Of a DNA stretch of 15,268 nt, positions 14,849-15,268 are shown piece by piece; positions within the stretch are counted from its first letter, which is position 1, and each line of letters opens with the position of its first letter. The notes beneath the pieces are model-generated. The model searched no databases. It saw only the letters and a list, made by a program, of their open reading frames with translations, and was not told the DNA's origin. The DNA comes from JBPCOB01 sp051000715 (GTDB lineage: Bacteria; Actinomycetota; Actinomycetes; JALYNC01): NCBI GenBank assembly GCA_051000715.1, contig JBPCOB010000030.1:1-15268 (forward strand), read 5' to 3'. The position numbers and the translations under genes were made by a program.

Positions 14849-14861
14849 GATAGGAGAACAA

Positions 14862-15268
14862 GTGAAATCACGCATGCGAAAGGCGGGGGTGCTCGTTGTC
14901 CCCGCGGTCGGTGCGGCGATGGTCCTGGCCGGGCTCGGCCCGGCCGGCGCATCGAGCCACAAGGAAGCACCACTGACCAGTCAGGACCCGGTGATCGACG
15001 CGACGGACCTCTACGCGTTCGTGAGCCCCAACAAGCCCGACAGCGTCACCTTCGTCGCCAACTACGTCCCGTTCGAGAACCCGTCCGGGGGCCCGAACTT
15101 CGACCGGTTCGGTGACGACGTCCTCTACCGCATCAACGTCGACAACAACGGCGACGCGGTACCGGACATCAAGTACGACTTCCGTTTCAACACGACAATC
15201 CGCAATGGCAAGACGTTCCTGTACGCCACCGGGCCGATCACCTCGCCCATGGACGCCAACGTGAACAT
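14862..15268 (+). CDS. DUF4331-domain exported protein (3' end beyond window)
   Basis: The first 135 codons are present and the reading frame is open to the window edge. A GTG start with AGGAG 5 bases upstream (14852-14856) leads into a signal peptide: basic MKSRMRK, a hydrophobic core VLVVPAVGAAMVLAGLG and a likely cleavage site at AGA-SS. The mature region begins SSHKEAPLTSQDPVIDATDL and continues with YAFVSPNKPDSVTFVANYVP and FGDDVLYRINVDNNGDAVPD, the conserved N-terminal pattern of DUF4331 proteins. DxDxDGD-like NVDNNGD may bind calcium, which is inference. DUF4331 proteins are secreted, have no established activity, and in other actinobacteria are often encoded near extracytoplasmic-function sigma factors; any such partner would lie outside this window. 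Confidence 0.9.
   Translation, partial: MKSRMRKAGVLVVPAVGAAMVLAGLGPAGASSHKEAPLTSQDPVIDATDLYAFVSPNKPDSVTFVANYVPFENPSGGPNFDRFGDDVLYRINVDNNGDAVPDIKYDFRFNTTIRNGKTFLYATGPITSPMDANVN

Noticed and set aside
1..15268. Possible mobile element, prophage, CRISPR or defence island
   Set aside because: No transposase, integrase, phage, cas or toxin-antitoxin gene, no tRNA attachment site and no spaced repeat array is visible; base composition looks even throughout.

Overview
The window is very GC-rich, uses many GTG (and one TTG) starts, and carries actinobacterial marker families: SepH, a PimB-type mannosyltransferase, a GlkA-type ROK glucokinase, a FadD15-type acyl-CoA synthetase and a RipA-like NlpC/P60 hydrolase. 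This points to a free-living actinomycete. The block SRPBCC - FadD15 - PimB - NlpC/P60 resembles the Mycobacterium tuberculosis region around Rv2185c-Rv2190c, so most of the window is conserved core chromosome with local insertions, not a mobile island. I see no tRNA, rRNA, CRISPR array, transposase or phage gene.

Layout. (1) 58-873, plus strand: a four-helix DUF4239/bestrophin-like membrane protein. (2) 882-3989, minus strand: a compact run read as SRPBCC protein, ROK glucokinase, carbamate kinase, endonuclease/exonuclease/phosphatase-family protein. (3) 4136-5935, plus strand: a long-chain acyl-CoA synthetase diverging from the SRPBCC gene and ending at a hairpin shared with the convergent PimB-type gene. 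(4) 5979-11773, minus strand: a run of five envelope and division genes read in the order NlpC/P60 endopeptidase, sepH, membrane-anchored HExxH peptidase, M48 membrane peptidase, PimB-type mannosyltransferase. (5) 12081-13661, minus strand: a small four-cysteine protein and a coiled-coil NYN-domain protein. (6) 13868-15268, plus strand: a membrane-anchored hypothetical protein and the start of an exported DUF4331 protein cut by the window edge.

The strongest regulatory signal is the leader of the NlpC/P60 gene (about 11774-11974, minus strand). It carries the conserved core of the actinobacterial ydaO-type (c-di-AMP) riboswitch, preceded by a good promoter candidate. Because sepH and other envelope genes follow on the same strand, c-di-AMP could influence a cell-division and wall-remodelling operon here. 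That link is inference, and a weak internal promoter candidate before sepH is also noted. Other points worth checking are a possible AUC start of the NYN gene, an enriched and strand-skewed heptamer (GTACGCC), and repeats just ahead of the DUF4331 gene.
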